Below, one piece after another: positions 1 to 11,136 of a DNA stretch of 59,500 nt. Origin of the DNA: Cryptomeria japonica (taxonomy: Eukaryota; Streptophyta; Pinopsida; Cupressales; Cupressaceae); NCBI RefSeq assembly GCF_030272615.1, contig NC_081408.1:609184173-609243672 (forward strand), given 5' to 3'. The notes below the pieces were generated by a model. That model had not been told where the DNA came from and ran no database searches. It worked only from the letters and a program-made list of their open reading frames with translations. The position numbers and the translations under genes were made by a program. Each line of letters begins with the position of its first letter. Within the stretch, counting starts at the first letter, position 1.

Positions 1-2580
1 TTGATTCTTACTTAACCAGGCAACTAACCAAAAGCCAAGGAAAAATGCTCCACCACTAGTACTCTTTCTGTCATCCACACTTCTTGCCCAATCTGCATCA
101 GTATAAGCTTTCAAATTAAAGTTTGATCCTCGGGGATACCATAATCTGAAATTTTCTATTCCTTTCAAATATGTGAATATCCTCTTTACTGCAACAACAT
201 GAGATTCCTTCGGTTCTTGCTAAAATTTGGCTGCAAGATAAACAACATACATGATATCCGATCTGGTAGCAGTTAGGTACAACAATTCTCCAGTCATAGA
301 TTTGTACTTTCTTTCATCAATTTTAGGAGATTTATCATCATTAGTCAACTTGCATCTAGTAGTCATAAGAGTACATACCGGTTTGGAGTTCTCCAATCCA
401 AACTTCTTCAATAGCTCTCTAACATACTTTGACTAAGAAATGAAATTACCTTTACTATTTTGATTTACTTGCAATCTAAGAAAGAAAATTAACTCACCAA
501 TCATAGACATTTCAAATTCCTTTTGCATTTCACTAGAAAACTTCTTGCACATGTCATCATTACCTCCAAATATTATATCATCCACATAAACAACAATAAT
601 TAGGATCTTACTTGATTCAAATTTAAAGTAAAGATTGTTGTCAACCTAGACCCTTTTTGAAAACCTTGATTCAGTAGATACTTGTCTAACCTTCCATACC
701 AGGCTCTAGGTGCTTGATTCAATCCATGCAACAGCTTCTTTAATCTACATACAACATCTGGTTCATTTGACAACTTCAATCCTTTCGGTTGTTCAATGTA
801 AACTTCTTTTAACTCTCCATTCAGAATTGTTCATTTCACATCCATTTGATAGACTTTGAAATCCTTAAATGCTGCAAAAGACAAAAACATCCTAATAGAT
901 TCTAGCAACAAGAGCATATGTCTCTTCAAACTCAATTCATTCAACCTATGTGTATCCTTTGTATTCCAACCTTGCTTTGTTTCTTACTACATGACCATCT
1001 TCATCCAACTTATTTGGGAACACCCATTTTGTTCCAATGACATTCTTATTTGCCGGTCTAGGGACTAGTTTCCAAGTTTGATTCTTCTCAATTTGATCCA
1101 GCTCTTCCTTCATAGCCTTCATCCAATTCTAATATTGACAAGCTTCTTCAACTGTCTTCAATTCAACTTCAAAAATTAAACATAAGAGAATTTGTTCTTC
1201 ATCAGCTTTGCTTCTTGTAATAACTCTTCTGTTTTTCTCTCCTATAAGTTGATTCTCAGAATGATTTTTCTACACATACCTCGGGGTTTTTGATATAGTT
1301 GCCAAAGAAACCCGATTTTCTTTCTACTTGTCTTCATCTCTGTTAATCTCTTCTTCTCTGCTTGCAGACTCATCATATTCATAACCTGCTTGTATACTAG
1401 TTTCTTTTAAAATATTTTCATTAACCTTCACATTTGCACTTTCAATGATTTTATTCAACCTCTTGTCATAACATTTGTAATATTTTCTCTTAATAGAATA
1501 AACTAGAAATATACCTTCATCAACTCTGTTATCAAACTTCCCAAGATTTCCTTCATCTCTCCAGATATAACATTTACTTGAACCAAAAACTTTGAAATAC
1601 CTTACTGAGGGAATCCATCCATGCCACAACTCATATGTTGTCTTCCCATACTTCTTTCTGAATAACTATGGGTATACACAACAATGTGTATAACTTCTCT
1701 CTAGTAAACTTCTGGTAGATTTGCTTCTTTGATCATAGTTCTTGCTGCCTCTTGAATAGTTGACTATTCATTCTTTCTACTACCCCAATCTACTGAGTTG
1801 TCCTAGGAGAAGATAAATGTCTTCTAATTCCATGTTTCTCACAGAAAGTATTAAATTCATCAGAAATAAATTCCCCTCCTCTATCAGATCTTAAGCATGT
1901 CATACTTCTATCAACTTCATTGTCAACTCTAGCTTTGAATATCTTAAACTTTTCCAATGCCTTTGATTTTTCTCTTAGAAATGCAACCCGTCATTCTAGA
2001 ATGATCATCTATTAAGAGAATGAAATGCCTCTCACCTTGTAAACTCCTTGTTTTGGTCAGACTACAAAGGTCTGTGTGTACCAAATCCAATAATCTAGTA
2101 GAAGATTGTTCTTTTCCTTTGAATGTTCCTTTTGTTTGCTCTCCCACTTGACATTCTTTGCAAATATTGTAATTCGTTTTAGTTAGTCTTGATAAATCTC
2201 TCACAGCTCTTGTCATACTAATCTTCACCAAATTATCAAAGTCGATATGACACATCCTCTAGTACCATAGCCAACTTTCATTGATTTGAGATAATAGGCA
2301 ATGCCCAATAGCAACTTCTAATTGATAGACGTTTCCACCTGCCTTTTCCTCCACAACAATAATAGTTTTGGATCTCTTTTGGATCTCACAACCACCATCG
2401 TAAAAAAACAACATTGTAACCATTTTCACACATCTACCCAACACTCAAGAGATTATGATGTAATCCTTTTACGTAGTAAAAACTGTCAGTGTTATGCTTT
2501 ACATCAAAAGTAATATAGCCAATTCCAACAATCTGAGTAGTCTAATAATCTCCAAATCTAACATAACCACCATCATACTT
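1..2580 (-). pseudogene. Copia A pol (integrase, RT, RNase H), broken and truncated
   Basis: Fragments occur in the expected order on the minus strand. About 1944-2255 is the GAG-pre-integrase and integrase start (ICKECQVGEQTKGTF, then LVHTDLCS and LLIDDHSRM). About 1324-1629 is the integrase tail (VFGSSKCYIWRD, VDEGIFLVYS). RT lies at about 480-1080, with QAPRAWYGRLDKYLLNQGF in one frame and the YVDD catalytic motif near 590 in another. The RNase H-proximal part is at 220-411 and continues to the edge (STSGGAFFLG). Frames change repeatedly and stops are common. The same order and close wording occur in F. Confidence 0.8.
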
Positions 2581-3653
2581 TTAAAGCTTTACAAATTTAT
2601 TTTTGTCACTGGTCATATTATTTGAACATCCACTATCAATCAATCGTTCATTTCTATCTTTTCTAACATGCAAAGTTGAAGCATCCATCTCAACAATCTT
2701 AGAATTAATACTAGGTTTAGGTCCACCTTTATCCACCAAGAATAAACAATCACCATCCTCATAATCCGACTCATCCTCTGAAATACCAAGATCATCTCTA
2801 ATATTGTAGGCTTTCTTATTGAACTTTCCTTTATTTTCCTTAAATTTATGTTTTGATCCTCTTTCCGGACATCTATATACGTAATGACAAATCTTTCCAC
2901 TCTTAAAACATTGAAGAGGTAACATACCTTTATACTTGATGGTTCCTCTCTTTAGCTTTCTCACAAAGTTTGATTCCATTTCATCTAGGCTCCTGTCATT
3001 TGAGTCTCCATCTACTGCCTTTGATGCTTTAAATATTGTCCCGGATTTTGCTTTGTCTTTACCAAACTTCCTCATATTGAATCAGGTGTTAAGGTGCCAC
3101 ACAATTTTTCTATGGTAAACTTTGACAAATCATAAGTTTTTTCAATAGTTGAAATCTTGTCACTATAGCATTCTAGTAAAGTCCTCATAATCTTCTCTAT
3201 CACATTCTTATCATCCATGGTACCACCAAGATCCCTGATCTCATTTATCACACTATCAACCTTTTGAAAATAACTTGTTATATCTTCACCTTCTTCCATT
3301 CTCCAATTCTCATATCTACCTTTAGCAGTCTGCATCTTAGCTAGCTTAACTCTATCATTTCCTTCAATGATATTCTTTAATCTTTCCCAAACTTCATAAG
3401 TAGTATACAATGCAACAACCTTCGCCAATTCAATTTTAGATAAGACACTAAATATAGCATACCTTGCTCGCTCATTCTTCTAATAGGCTTCAATCTCATC
3501 TAGTGTAGTAGGTCCATTTGCTAGTTGCGAATACTTGGTCTCTACAACTTTCCAAGTCTTGTAACTCAAGGAAATCAAATATACTCGCATCTTCACTGTT
3601 CAAAAAATATAGTTGGATAATTCAAAAGTAGGAATAATCAATTTATGTGCCAT
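2581..3653 (-). pseudogene. Copia A gag and protease start, broken
   Basis: The reading begins at an ATG (complement of 3651-3653) with MAHKLIIPTFELSNYIF. A TGA follows where tryptophan is expected, then a TAG where glutamine is expected. The capsid-like part (about 3072-3428) contains KLAKMQTAKGRYENWRM and EDITSYFQKVDSVI, typical of plant Copia gag. The nucleocapsid zinc knuckle near 2890 is damaged: it reads CFKSGKICHYVYRC, so the second cysteine is serine. The segment ends in the protease signature LIDSGCSNNMTS, where the catalytic Asp-Ser-Gly is still present. It would make the virus-like particle core if intact. It is clearly non-functional. Confidence 0.8.
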
Positions 3654-3690
3654 TGGACCTTCTCAAGTAGTTAGTGTCACTTTCTAGGAA

Positions 3691-3706
3691 CCAAAGCTCT
3701 AATACT
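3691..3706 (-). other. Degenerate primer-binding site of A
   Basis: The minus strand reads CAGTATTAGAGCTTTGG just after the LTR end. This is a mutated form of the TGGTATCAGAGC motif that pairs with the 3' end of initiator-Met tRNA and is seen intact in elements E and F. Confidence 0.55.
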
Positions 3707-3709
3707 GAT

Positions 3710-4850
3710 TGTTGAATATCCAAACAATTGAGAGCGGGTGGGGGGGTGAATCAGTTGTCTATTAAAATTTATTTTACTTTTCCCACAGAAATAGATCTGG
3801 TAAACTAATCTATGATTACTTAACCATGAGCAGATATAAACATGAAAGATCATACACATGCAACACTTGATATGACATGGAAAACCCAAGAAGGGAAAAA
3901 CCACAAAGAATGTTAGTTCTCAAAATGAAAACACCTATTAGGGTGACATCGATTAAGGTGATTTTTACAAAGATGGCTCACTGCCAGAATGCTCACTGCT
4001 AGTGGGCTCAACGCTTGACTTAAACCACCAAAAAAAGAAATAGGGCTCACTGCTCAAAAGAAGAAGAAAGAAATAATCCACTAGATTGAAGTACATAGTT
4101 GAATTGTTAGATGAAACCTTAGGATCACTGCCACTAGTACAAAACAACATCAACACTCAACTACACTGATCATCCACAACTAAACATAACCTTGCACAAA
4201 TCAACAGAAGATAGATCTTCTTTACAATCCAAATTCTTTTATGTATTTCTATCTTTTCTATATGCTCCTCATTATAATAATTCTTCATTTATATTGATCT
4301 CCGAAATAGAATTTTCATGTTGACCAAGGAGCTTAAAAAACACAATTCAAAAAAGGTCTTCACTAAGCATTCTCACGGTGGAAAGGAATGAGAAGTGGAC
4401 CACACCATGATGCAACAACACGTTATCGAAATGTTGCAATCACCAGAGCATAAGATAGAGCATCCAGAGTCAACCATACCCAAAATGATTATATCCAAAA
4501 CCATAATTCTGAAGCACACCAACACGAGCCGAATTAGAAAAACAAAGATAAGCGCATGAATAATAAATTTTAAATCTCATTAATAGAACTGGAAATGCAA
4601 AGAAATGTGAAACACTACAACCTCTTCTAATAAAAATCATTATTGAATAGACTTTTGGAGCACAACTTCTGAACCTCCAAAACACGAGAGCAATATCTCA
4701 AGGCAATATCCAACAACATATCAACATGTCATCAACACATCTACAACAAATCAACAATGCAAAAGAAAACTAAACACTGATACACACAATCAATACATTG
4801 ACATCAATGACAACCATACTGACACATAAAACATAATCACATTTGCAACA
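3710..4850 (-). repeat. 5' LTR of element A
   Basis: On the minus strand this segment ends in CAACA, directly before a degenerate primer-binding site. Just inside that end is a C-rich tract after ATTCACC, as in the LTRs of F and C. The distal border (TGTTGCAAATGTG at about 4850 on the minus strand) is a best guess; a second possible start, TGTTGGATATTGCC, lies near 4715. The phrase GTCATTGATGTCAA near the proposed start also occurs at the start of the F LTR, which favours the longer version. Confidence 0.55.
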
Positions 4851-4905
4851 ATGGTATCGAATGCCACTATACATGTGAGACCAATAATAAGTGTTGTTAG
4901 AATGT

Positions 4906-5702
4906 TGAAGCAGTCATCGGTGAAGAGGGACCTCGAGGAGATCAGTCCAAACCAGTCAGCAAGAGTTAACAAAACGGAAACACGCAGATATGATGGAGGA
5001 AATGCATAACATATAGTTTTATTGTATGAAAGTTAATTACATCCAACCGATAACAACCGGGTTACAACATACCGACACACAGGCCTGGTAGAATAGGTCA
5101 CACCGGGACCTTGAATCGAAAGATCTATCTTCTAGGCACAATCTATCTATCTGATACTTCTTGATTCTCTGATTGGTTGATTCTAAAGCATGATCATAAA
5201 TATATATATATCGATCCAAAGGATCTGGTCGGCCCAAAAGGATAAAAAACTGAAGGGCAAGACCTAACATGCAAAATGAATAAGGTCGGCCTCCACCAAG
5301 AGATTCCTCCAAAAAATCCAAAGGATGAAACATAGAAGGTCGGCCACATGCCAAGCAATATCGAGATCAATGCCCAAGGCTCCACAAGCTTTAGAATGGG
5401 TTCTGGTAGATCACTAGAATAGGTCTCAAACAACCAGTAACAAAGGAACAATCGGTAACAAGAAACTATCAAGGGAACCGGTAGTGATATCTTGTTGGAA
5501 AGTGATATAAATGAGATGCGGTTAGAAAGAAAGCAGGATGATTAGGTCTTCAAGTAGAATCCAACTTCATAGGAACCGATGAGCCAAAATTGGGACACAC
5601 AGAAAGGAAAACTGAAACTGCAAACAGAAACAAAACAAAAAAGAAAATGTTTTTTTTTTTGTTGATGCAAGATTGCTGTGAACTGGGGATGCTCCTGCAT
5701 CA
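4906..5702 (-). repeat. 3' LTR of Gypsy X
   Basis: This 797-bp direct repeat of 10331-11131 begins TGAAGCAGTCATCGG and ends CTCCTGCATCA on the plus strand. It contains an AT-dinucleotide run near 5206 and a poly-T run near 5651 that are shared with the other LTR. It abuts the chromodomain-coding end of the element. Confidence 0.95.
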
Positions 5703-5735
5703 GACTTCTGGGGTTAATGAGAAAGTGATCCTCTC

Positions 5736-5899
5736 ACTTTGTTGGGGTGAGGGGGAAACCAAGGTGGTCTACCTCTGCCTAAGAAATCCAAGATGAATCT
5801 TCAACTGTTCTGTTCTTCCACTCCACAAGATATTCTGTGTACTGACTGCTTCGGGTACTATACCCAATCCTACTGTCCAAAATTTCTTCAATCTGATCT
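5736..5899 (-). pseudogene. Chromodomain of Gypsy X, with in-frame stops
   Basis: Downstream of the integrase tail the minus strand encodes IEEILDSRIGYSTRSSQYTE, then YLVEWKNRTVEDSSWIS, a stop, and VDHLGFPLTPTK. The aromatic and VEWK-type pattern is that of a retrotransposon chromodomain. A TAG stop separates it from the integrase (before KELDQIEE) and another TAG falls inside it. The domain marks X as a chromovirus. In that clade it is thought to direct integration to particular chromatin. Confidence 0.75.
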
Positions 5900-5907
5900 A
5901 GTTCCTT

Positions 5908-6766
5908 TCAGGGCAATTGTTTCTCCAAGTCTGTAATACTATCCTCACTGAATCTTGGTTCATGGTACTCATGAAGATCTGCAATGTTGAATATAGGTGA
6001 AATACTTAGACTATCTGGTATCTCCACCTTGTATGCATTTCCAGAACTGAACTTTCTCAAGATCTTACAGGGTCCAAACTTCTTCATCTGCAACTTATTA
6101 TAATTTCCAACTGGGAATCTCTCTTTTCTCAAATAGACCATCACTTCATTGCCAACTTGAAATTCCTTATGTCTCCTCTTCTCATTTGCCTTCTCCTTGT
6201 ATTTGTTGTTCATGTCTTCCAAGTGTTGTTTAACCTGAATATGCAATGATGCCATGTGATCTACAAACTCTTTCGGTCTTCATCGCTAGTGTCTCTCAAT
6301 TATGCTATTCCTTTAGGATGCATTCCGGTAACAATCTCAAAAGGTGTTTTTCTGGTACTTCTATTCATTGAATTGTTATAGGCAAACTCTGCTTGTGCAA
6401 GGATCAAATCCCAACTTCCGGTTTTATCTCCTACTAAACATCTCATCAAGTTTCCCAAACTCCAGTTAACTACTTCTGTCTGTCCATCAGTCTGTGGATG
6501 AAAAGTAGAACCGAACTTCAAATCTTTCTTCATCTTCTTCGGAAGTGTTCTCCAAAAATAGCCAACAATCTTAGTGTCTCTGTCTGAAACCATGCTCTTA
6601 GGTAATCCATGCAATCTAACCACTTGAAAAATAGGTCTGCTACATGCAATGCATATGATGTCTTCTTACAAGGTATGAAATGAGCCATCTTTGAAAATCT
6701 ATCCACTACCACAAATATAGAATCATTCCCTCTCGGTGTCTTAGGTAAGCCAAGTACAAAATCCAT
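5908..6766 (-). pseudogene. Gypsy X integrase core and C-terminal domain, frameshifted
   Basis: The core catalytic residues survive in three frame pieces. The first Asp is in [13 protein letters not shown] (6766 onward), the second in [14 protein letters not shown], and the Glu in HPQTDGQTEVVNW (6300-6623). The C-terminal part at 5908-6255 has LRKERFPVGNYNKLQMKKFG and ADLHEYHEP, the usual run-in to a chromodomain. At least three frame changes (near 6760, 6620 and 6280) separate the pieces. The enzyme would insert the cDNA into the genome. Confidence 0.85.
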
Positions 6767-8738
6767 ACTTACATCCTCCCAAGGTTTTTACCAGTATTGT
6801 CAAAGGTTTGTCCAATCCCACATTCTGACTACTACTTTTTGCAACTTGACAAACTCTACAACTCTGCACATATGTCTTAAAATCTTTATGAATCTGGGGC
6901 CAAAAGTACTGCTCACTCACCAATGCAACTGTTTTATCAATGCCAAAGTGTCCAGCTAAACCTCCACTATGCTTCTCTTTTATCAGGGTCTCTCTCATGG
7001 AACTTCTAGGTATGCACAACTGAACTCCCTTAAATAACATCCCATCCTGAATGAAGTAATCCAACCATTTGCTTCCATCAACCATAACCGGTTCTCTACA
7101 TGCTTTCCAGGGTTTTGCAAAATCCGGATCTTCATCATACAAGGTCTTCAAATATTCAAAACGTACTATTGTCACTCTCATCTCTGTCAGCAAATTCCTT
7201 CTCCTACTCATTTCATCAACAACTTCGTTAGATTTCCCACTTCTATGTTTCAACACAAATGTGTAACTCTGCAAGAACTCTACCCATCTCATATGTCTCT
7301 GATTCAACTTACTCTGACTGTTCAAATATTGCAAAGCTTGATCTGTATACAACACAAACTCCTTAGGCAACAAGTAATGTCTTTGTTTCTTCAAAGCTTG
7401 AATTATGACATAAAATTCCTGATCATATACTGAATATCTCTTCCGGGCATCATTCAATTTCTCACTGAAATATGCTATTGCTCTTCCTTCTTTACTCAAA
7501 ACTGCTCCTATTGCTGTTCCACTTGCATCACAATCCACTTGAAATACGTTATTGAAATCCGATGAAGCCATCATAGGCTGCTCAATCACTTTCTGTTTTA
7601 ACAACTCAAAACTTTTGTTTGCTCCGGTGGTCCACTTGAATTCCTTCCTATCTCCCCTCATAGTCTCAGTAATAGGATTACAAATTGAATTGAAATTTAT
7701 GAGAAACTTCTGGTAAAAACTAGTCAATCCATGAAATGATCTTACCTCTCCAATGCTTTCTGGTGCAAGCCACTCAACAATGGCTTTTACTTTCTTAGGG
7801 TCCATCTTCAAACCATCCTCAGATATCACAAATCCTAAATAGACTAACTCATCCTTCATGAAAGTGCACTTCTTGATATTGATCAGTAACTTTTGTTCTC
7901 TCAACCTCTGCAAAACTTGTCTTAACTGCAACAAATGCTCCTCTTTTGTTTTATTGAAAATTAGAATGTCATCCAAGTACACAATAACAAACTTACCCAA
8001 GAATTTCTTCAAGAACTCATCCATCAACCTCATGAAAGTACTCGGTGCATTAGTCAATCCAAAATGCATCACTAACCATTCATATAATCTTTCATTTGTC
8101 TTAAATGTTGTCTTCCATTCATCACCTTCTCTGATCCCGGTCTGATGATATCCACTCTTCAAATCTATCTTTGTAAAGTACTTTGCTCCACTCAAACAGT
8201 CCATTATGTCATCCATCCTAGGCAAGGGAAACCAGTATTTCACTGTGATCTTGTTTATTGCTCTTGAATTGGTACACATCCTCCATTCTACATTCTTTTT
8301 AGGTGCTAATACTGCTGGTACTGCACATGGGCTCAGACTTTCCTTGATCAGACATTTCTTCAATAGCTCATGCACTTGTCTATTCAATTCTTCATTCTCT
8401 ATCCGTGTTAACCGGTTTGCAGCTTTGTTAGGCAAATTAGCTCCGGGAACTAAGTCCATGCAATGAGTAATACTTCTAACAGGTTGCAATCCATCAGGTA
8501 CATTATTTGAAATGATGTCCTTATATTCTGCTAGCAAATCTTTTATTTCTATCGGGTGTTCTCCCTCTGGTTCCAATCTCTCAGTCTTCTTAGGAATTAA
8601 GGCAAAACACACATTCTCATGTCTCAGTCCATCTATGAACTTTATTCGATCCACTAGGCAGATTCTGGTATTTGTATAGACTTCATTCTTCAAAGGTTCC
8701 TCCAAAGGCAACAGGGTTTGCTTCATCCCATTGGCCAC
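6741..8738 (-). pseudogene. Gypsy X reverse transcriptase, RNase H and integrase zinc finger
   Basis: This is the longest open stretch in the window, 665 codons. RT motifs in order: WRMCTNSRAINKITVKY, YFTKIDLKSGYHQ, LTNAPSTFMRLM and the catalytic IVYLDDILIF (about residue 260). RNase H follows (FQVDCDASGTAIGAVLS; YFSEKLNDARKRYS; VLYTDQALQYL), with its first aspartate present. The integrase His-His-Cys-Cys finger is at the end (EKHSGGLAGHFGIDKT, then SCRVCQVAK). The ATG at 8738 is internal to the polyprotein and not a true start. The open frame ends at a frameshift about 20 codons before the next integrase segment. Confidence 0.92.
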
Positions 8739-8739
8739 A

Positions 8740-9188
8740 ATTTAATGTATGTATTCTTTATCCCATCATGTATTGCCTATCTATCAAACTACCAAGGTCT
8801 TCCCAACAAAAGATGACAAATGTCCATAGGCATAATATCACACAAAAATTTATCTTGATAATTCCCAATTTTCAATCTTACTAAACACTGTTCACTTACT
8901 AACAACTCATGTTCATCCTGAATCCATGCTTTTGGTAGGGCTTCTAGGGTGTTTCAATCTCTCCAATTTCAACTTATTCACCATCTCTTTTGAAACAAGA
9001 TTATCTGAACTACAACTGTCAATAACAACTTTACAACACTTCCTAGATACCTTACGTTTGGTTTTGAACAAGTTCTTCCTCTGCAAGGGTTCTTTATCTT
9101 CTCCGGTATGACACAAAGCTCTACTCATCATCAACAGTTCTCCATCTTCTGATTTATTGTCTGATTCGGTGGGGTTCTCTTCCACCAC
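8740..9188 (-). pseudogene. Gypsy X protease, inactive
   Basis: The aspartic protease region reads VVIDSCSSDNLVS, so the catalytic Asp-Ser-Gly triad has Cys in place of Gly. The downstream half (VRLKIGNYQDKF, then MDICHLLLGRPW near 8800) is interrupted by stops. This enzyme would cleave the Gag-Pol polyprotein. The altered triad and the stops indicate it is dead. Confidence 0.75.
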
Positions 9189-9199
9189 TACTACTCTTC

Positions 9200-10223
9200 C
9201 GGTAGCCTCTAACTTCTTACACTCAAATGCATGGTGTCATTCTCCTCCATATTTAAAATAGGTTCCTTTGAATGTCCTTTTGTCTTGTCTTCCAAAGTTC
9301 TCATTCCGGTAACCATCTGGTTCTATCCCTCAGTAGAAATTTCTATCATCCTTTCGGTACGAATTACCTTCCTTGCTCACTCCCTTGTCCTTGTTCTGAC
9401 CTATAATGGTTCCTCTTCCTCCAGTGTATCCTCTTCCTCCTTGAAATCTTCTACCTCTCTGTCTCTGCTCATGCCTCTTATTTAATTTCTCTTCAACATT
9501 TATTGCATACTGGTAAGCCTCTTCAACACTCTCTAGTTTGATCATACTGAGTTCAACTTGTATAGACATCCACAATGCGTTCAAATATCTTGCAATTTGT
9601 TCAATTTTATCATCATGTCCAGATTTGATGTTCAACTTGTAAAATGCTTCGGTGTACTCCTTCACACTAGATTCCTTCTGTCTCAGATTTTGCAACTTTC
9701 AGAACAAATTTACTTGATAATTTGTCGGGACAAACTTTGATTTTAACTTAGCAATCACCCTATCCCACATCTTAATCTTTTCTTTACCTCTTCTTTGCCT
9801 ATCAACTTGCAAGTGCTCCCACCAAAGAGATGCATGACCCTTCAACTGAGTACATACATACTTCACCTTCCTTTCTTCTACAGTGTTTTCAAAATCAAAA
9901 TACTTCTCCATCTTCGAGATCCAATCCATCAGTTCATCTGAATCTAACTTCCCATCATATTTTGGTGGGGTAAAATAAGGTTTAGTGTTCGCCCTACTCA
10001 AAACCCTTAAAAACCTTTCCTCCTCTAGATCAACTGCTGATAGGTTCACTTGCTCTACCGAGGCTTCTTCTCCTTCATATTCTCTCACATCCTCAACATG
10101 TCGGCCTCTTCTCTTGACTGTCTCCACGACTTCTAACTGGGCTGCTATTCCTCGCAACATCTCCATTACAGAAGGGTCTGCATTCCCACACGCTCCACCA
10201 TTCCTAGTTCCTCTTCGGGCCAT
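9200..10223 (-). pseudogene. Gypsy X gag, frameshifted
   Basis: The start MARRGTRNGGACGNADPSV at 10223 is the first ATG after the PBS. The retrotransposon gag core follows (KPYFTPPKYDGKLDSDELMD, then LKGHASLWWEHL). A frameshift near 9697 moves the reading to 9330-9695, which carries SVKEYTEAFYKLNI and an Arg/Gly-rich stretch (RGRRFQGGRGYTGGRG). The zinc knuckle near 9235 is ruined: both leading cysteines of the expected CFKCG read as tyrosine, and a stop replaces a glycine codon. If intact it would form the particle core and bind the element RNA. Confidence 0.85.
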
Positions 10224-10318
10224 TGATCCACGCTAGTCCTTTGCAATTGCAGGTCAGATCCACAATCCACTACCCTACAACAAGATTCAAGACACGCAAC
10301 CTCCAGAATGAACTTCAC

Positions 10319-10330
10319 TCTGATACCACT
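10319..10330 (-). other. Primer-binding site of X (initiator-Met tRNA type)
   Basis: The minus strand reads AGTGGTATCAGAGTG directly after the LTR end. It matches the TGGTATCAGAGC motif complementary to the 3' end of initiator-Met tRNA at all but the last base, and fixes the 5' end and the strand of the element. Confidence 0.85.
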
Positions 10331-11131
10331 TGAAGCAATCATCGGTGAAGAGGGACCTCGAGGAGATAAGTCCAAACCGGTCAGCAAGAGTTAACACAAC
10401 AGAAACACACATATATGATGGAGGCAATGCATGACAAATAGTTTTATTGTATGAAAGTTAATTACATCCAACCAGTAACAACCGGCTTACAACATACCAG
10501 CACACAGGCCTGGTAGAATAGGTCACACTGGGATCTTGAATCAAGAGATCTATCTTCTAGGCACAATCTATCTATATGATACTTCTTGATTCTCTGATTG
10601 ATTGATTCTAAAGCATGATTACAAATATATATATATATCGATCCAAAGGATCTGATCGGCCCAAAAGGATCAAAACCCGAAGGGCAAGACCTAATGTGCA
10701 AAATGAATAAGGCCGGCCTCCACCAAGAGATTCCTCCGAAAAATCCAAAGGATGAAACATAGAAGGTCAGCCACATGCCAAGCAATATCGAGATCAACGC
10801 CCAAGGCTCTGCAAGCTTCAAAATGGGTTCCGGTAGATCATTAGAATAGGTCTCAGGCAATTGATAACAAAGGAACAACCGGTAACAAGAAACTGTCAAG
10901 GGAACCGATAGTGATATCTTGTCAAAAAGTAATTCAAATGAGATGCGGTTAGAAAGCAAGCAGGATAATCAGGTCTTCAAGTAGAATCCAACTCCACAGG
11001 AACCGGTGAGCCAAACTGGGACACACAAAAAGGAAAACTGAAACTGCAAACATAAAACAAAATAGAAAAGAAAATGTTTTTTTTTTTTGGTGGATGCAAG
11101 ATTGTTGTGAACCGGGGATGCTCTTGCATCA
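10331..11131 (-). repeat. 5' LTR of Gypsy X
   Basis: This 801-bp LTR is next to the primer-binding site, which identifies it as the 5' copy. Plus-strand start is TGAAGCAATCATCGG and end is CTCTTGCATCA. On the minus strand an AT-repeat TATA-like element at about 10625-10640 lies some 500 bases into the LTR, a plausible position for the U3 core promoter. Confidence 0.95.
10625..10640 (-). promoter_or_regulatory. Candidate TATA element in X 5' LTR
   Basis: An AT dinucleotide run inside the 5' LTR could serve as the TATA box of the element promoter. Its counterpart in the 3' LTR (about 5206-5214) is shorter, so the run has changed length since insertion. The call rests on composition and position only. 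Confidence 0.3.
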
Positions 11132-11136
11132 AATGT

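Larger units (their letters stand above)
1..4850 (-). mobile_element. Copia element A, 5' part (cut by window edge)
   Basis: This is a Ty1/Copia retrotransposon read on the minus strand: 5' LTR, primer-binding site, gag, protease, integrase, then RT and RNase H running off the left edge. The order of domains and the similarity of its protein fragments to element F show the lineage; for example the RT tails of both contain the words ENSKPV and YKSM. It is decayed by many stops and frameshifts, so it is a relic. Its 3' LTR and one target-site duplication lie outside the window, so its outer border near 4850 is set only by a CA end. Confidence 0.85.
4906..11131 (-). mobile_element. Ty3/Gypsy chromovirus X, full length, degenerate
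   Basis: This is a complete 6.2-kb Gypsy element on the minus strand. It is bounded by direct LTRs beginning TG and ending CA and by a perfect 5-bp target-site duplication, AATGT, at 4901-4905 and 11132-11136. Internal order from right to left is PBS, gag, protease, RT, RNase H, integrase, chromodomain. A hand comparison of the first 220 bases of the two LTRs gives about 20 mismatches, mostly transitions, so the insertion is old. Flanking DNA on the two sides should join directly once the element is removed. Confidence 0.95.

Noticed and set aside
5037-5472. Open frames in the X LTR, repeated at 10462-10959
   Set aside because: Antisense or chance frames inside an LTR pair. No start context or known domain supports coding.
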